Assembly: GCA_007121695.1 (NCBI GenBank)
Contig: SKKC01000117.1
Location: forward strand, 1-7,070
Length of the DNA stretch: 7,070 bases
Reading direction: 5' to 3'
Source of the DNA: Spirochaetales bacterium
GTDB lineage: Bacteria; Spirochaetota; Spirochaetia; DSM-27196; SKKC01
The notes beneath the pieces are model-generated. The model saw only the letters and a list, made by a program, of their open reading frames with translations. It was not told the DNA's origin and ran no database searches. Each line of letters starts with the position of its first letter. Positions within the stretch are counted from its first letter, which is position 1. The position numbers and the translations under genes are program-made. Below, piece by piece: positions 6,007 to 7,070 of the stretch.

Positions 6007-7070
6007 AGCGCCGCAGCGAATACCGGCGGCAGAATCCCGATCGCAGCAAGACTCACCCCGAGCAGATTGTACACGCTGGTAAAACCGATGTTTCCAAAGA
6101 CCGTATGCATGGTTCGTCGGCTGTTGTGAAAGAACGACGCGACCAGTCGCATGTCGTTTCGAAGCAGTACGACGTCGGCAGCGTGCAGTGCCGCTTCGAG
6201 TGACCCGGTCGCGATGCCGACATCTGCCCGGGCGAGCGACGGTGCATCGTTTATCCCATCGCCAACGAAGGCAACCTTCCGCCCCTCCCGCATGAGTTCC
6301 TCGGTGCGGGCGAGTTTGCCGGCGGGCAGGAGCCCTTTTTTCACGCCTATGCCGAGTTCAGCAGCGACGCGATCGGCCGCACTGCTCCCGTCGCCGGTAA
6401 GCATCTCGATGTGGTCTATGCCCATTTTCTTAAGCTGATGGATGAGTTCAGCGCTCTCGGCGCGGATGGGGTCGGTAAAGGTAAAACGGGCGACCAGCTC
6501 GCCGTCTACTTCGAGAAAGGCTCGGAGGCCTGCTGTTGTATCCGCGGCGCTCTGTGCGTTCGGGGCGGGTGATGCCACGTCCGAAACAAGCTCCGTCCCG
6601 GTCGGTAAACCGAGCTCCGGCGTGAGCTCCGACTCCGTCGGTATACCCGTCCGCGCGGGCACACCGAGATAGCGCTCGCTGCCGACCCGTATGCTCCGTC
6701 CCCCGATCGTCGCTGTTACGCCGCCCGGCTCTGACTGCGGGTTATCGGGCCTTGTGCGCGTAAGCCCCGCGCGTTCGGCCGCCTGCGTGAGCGCCTCGGC
6801 GACGGGGTGTTCGCTGTAGTACTCTGCCGATGCCGCGAGGGCGAGCGCATGGTCGGCTGCAGGCACGTCCTCCGTCCCCGACAGCGGTGTCTCCGTCAGG
6901 AGTTCGATGCCCGATAGCGCGATGCGCCCGGTGGTCAGGGTGCCCGTTTTGTCAAACAGGACCGTATCGACCCGGTATGCCCGCTCGATAACGTCGCCGC
7001 CGCGAACCAGGAGTCCTTCCTTCGCCGAGCGCGCTATCGAGGCGAGCATTGCGATCGGGGTTGCAAGCGC
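5916..7070 (-). CDS. Heavy-metal P1B-type (CPx) ATPase, C-terminal half (5' end outside window)
   Basis: The frame is open to the right edge, so 384 residues of the C-terminal half are present. It begins A-L-A-T-P-I-A, the conserved stretch directly after the metal-binding C-P-C motif of TM6, which lies just beyond the window. In order: D-K-T-G-T-L-T with the phosphorylated Asp (codon 6953-6951), S-E-H-P in the nucleotide-binding domain (the HP motif characteristic of P1B pumps), M-L-T-G-D, and G-D-G-I-N-D-A-P (about 6241-6263). The last membrane pair follows, with Y-N (TM7) and 'VPDLGVLGNSSRL' (TM8), then a short basic tail. It exports a soft or transition metal across the inner membrane with ATP. 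The D-x-G in TM8 recalls Zn/Cd/Pb pumps, but the CPC region and any N-terminal metal-binding domain cannot be seen, so the metal is not assigned. An extra Pro/Thr/Glu/Ser-rich stretch of roughly 30-40 residues follows 'VGSERYLGVP'. The TAG stop (5918-5916) lies inside the opposing gene. Confidence 0.92.
   Translation of the reverse strand, partial: ALATPIAMLASIARSAKEGLLVRGGDVIERAYRVDTVLFDKTGTLTTGRIALSGIELLTETPLSGTEDVPAADHALALAASAEYYSEHPVAEALTQAAERAGLTRTRPDNPQSEPGGVTATIGGRSIRVGSERYLGVPARTGIPTESELTPELGLPTGTELVSDVASPAPNAQSAADTTAGLRAFLEVDGELVARFTFTDPIRAESAELIHQLKKMGIDHIEMLTGDGSSAADRVAAELGIGVKKGLLPAGKLARTEELMREGRKVAFVGDGINDAPSLARADVGIATGSLEAALHAADVVLLRNDMRLVASFFHNSRRTMHTVFGNIGFTSVYNLLGVSLAAIGILPPVFAAALQVVPDLGVLGNSSRLARPVKRAKPSSGRS
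5939..5962. other. Perfect 8-bp inverted repeat inside the overlap of two convergent genes
   Basis: TTGCCCGC (5939-5946) and GCGGGCAA (5955-5962) are perfectly complementary, with an 8-nt loop. The hairpin lies inside both open frames, 13 bp or more from either stop, and would form in both transcripts. No U-tract follows in either direction. It may attenuate transcription at the collision point of the two convergent genes, or may be incidental. Confidence 0.4.

Noticed and set aside
1..7070. CRISPR arrays, tRNA/rRNA genes, transposon ends or phage attachment sites
   Set aside because: No regularly spaced repeats, cloverleaf-type sequences, transposase-like frames or long terminal inverted repeats were seen. 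The GCGGGCA repeats are short and scattered in G+C-rich DNA.

Overview
The window is G+C-rich (about 60% by eye), gene-dense bacterial DNA with no rRNA, tRNA, insertion sequence or CRISPR array. A lipobox lipoprotein, a signal-peptide protein and a P1B-type ATPase show that it is bacterial. The layout and the long NagB-type protein would fit a G+C-rich spirochaete or a similar diderm, but that is a weak guess from family memory, since no phylogenetic marker gene is present.

Layout from left to right. Positions 1-138 (+) hold the last 45 codons of a protein with beta-repeat character. It converges, across a short hairpin-bearing gap, on a minus-strand pair: a 12-TM MFS transporter (854-2209) followed downstream by a small lipoprotein with an anchor/HYDIN-like beta-sandwich (220-783). 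A 56-bp divergent gap (2210-2265) separates the transporter from a plus-strand pair: a secreted transglutaminase-like cysteine-fold protein (2266-3693) and, 78 bp further on, a 744-aa protein (3772-6006). The last of these overlaps tail-to-tail, by 91 bp, a minus-strand heavy-metal P1B-type ATPase (5916 to beyond 7070) whose N-terminal half lies outside the window.

The most interesting gene is 3772-6006. By eye it has the architecture of the long NagB (glucosamine-6-phosphate deaminase-like) protein fused to a LmbE/PIG-L deacetylase-like domain. The catalytic or metal-binding residues appear replaced in both halves: the NagB Asp/Asp/His set is Leu97/Asn193/Met195, the PHPDD motif reads PLPHS, and the HxxH motif reads S-G-P-A. 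The frame is nonetheless intact over 2.2 kb, so this looks like a maintained double pseudoenzyme and not a decaying pseudogene. Its same-strand neighbour has an intact-looking Cys-His-Glu transglutaminase-type site and probably acts outside the cytoplasm. The sequence does not show that the two work together. The remaining genes look like unrelated housekeeping or transport functions.
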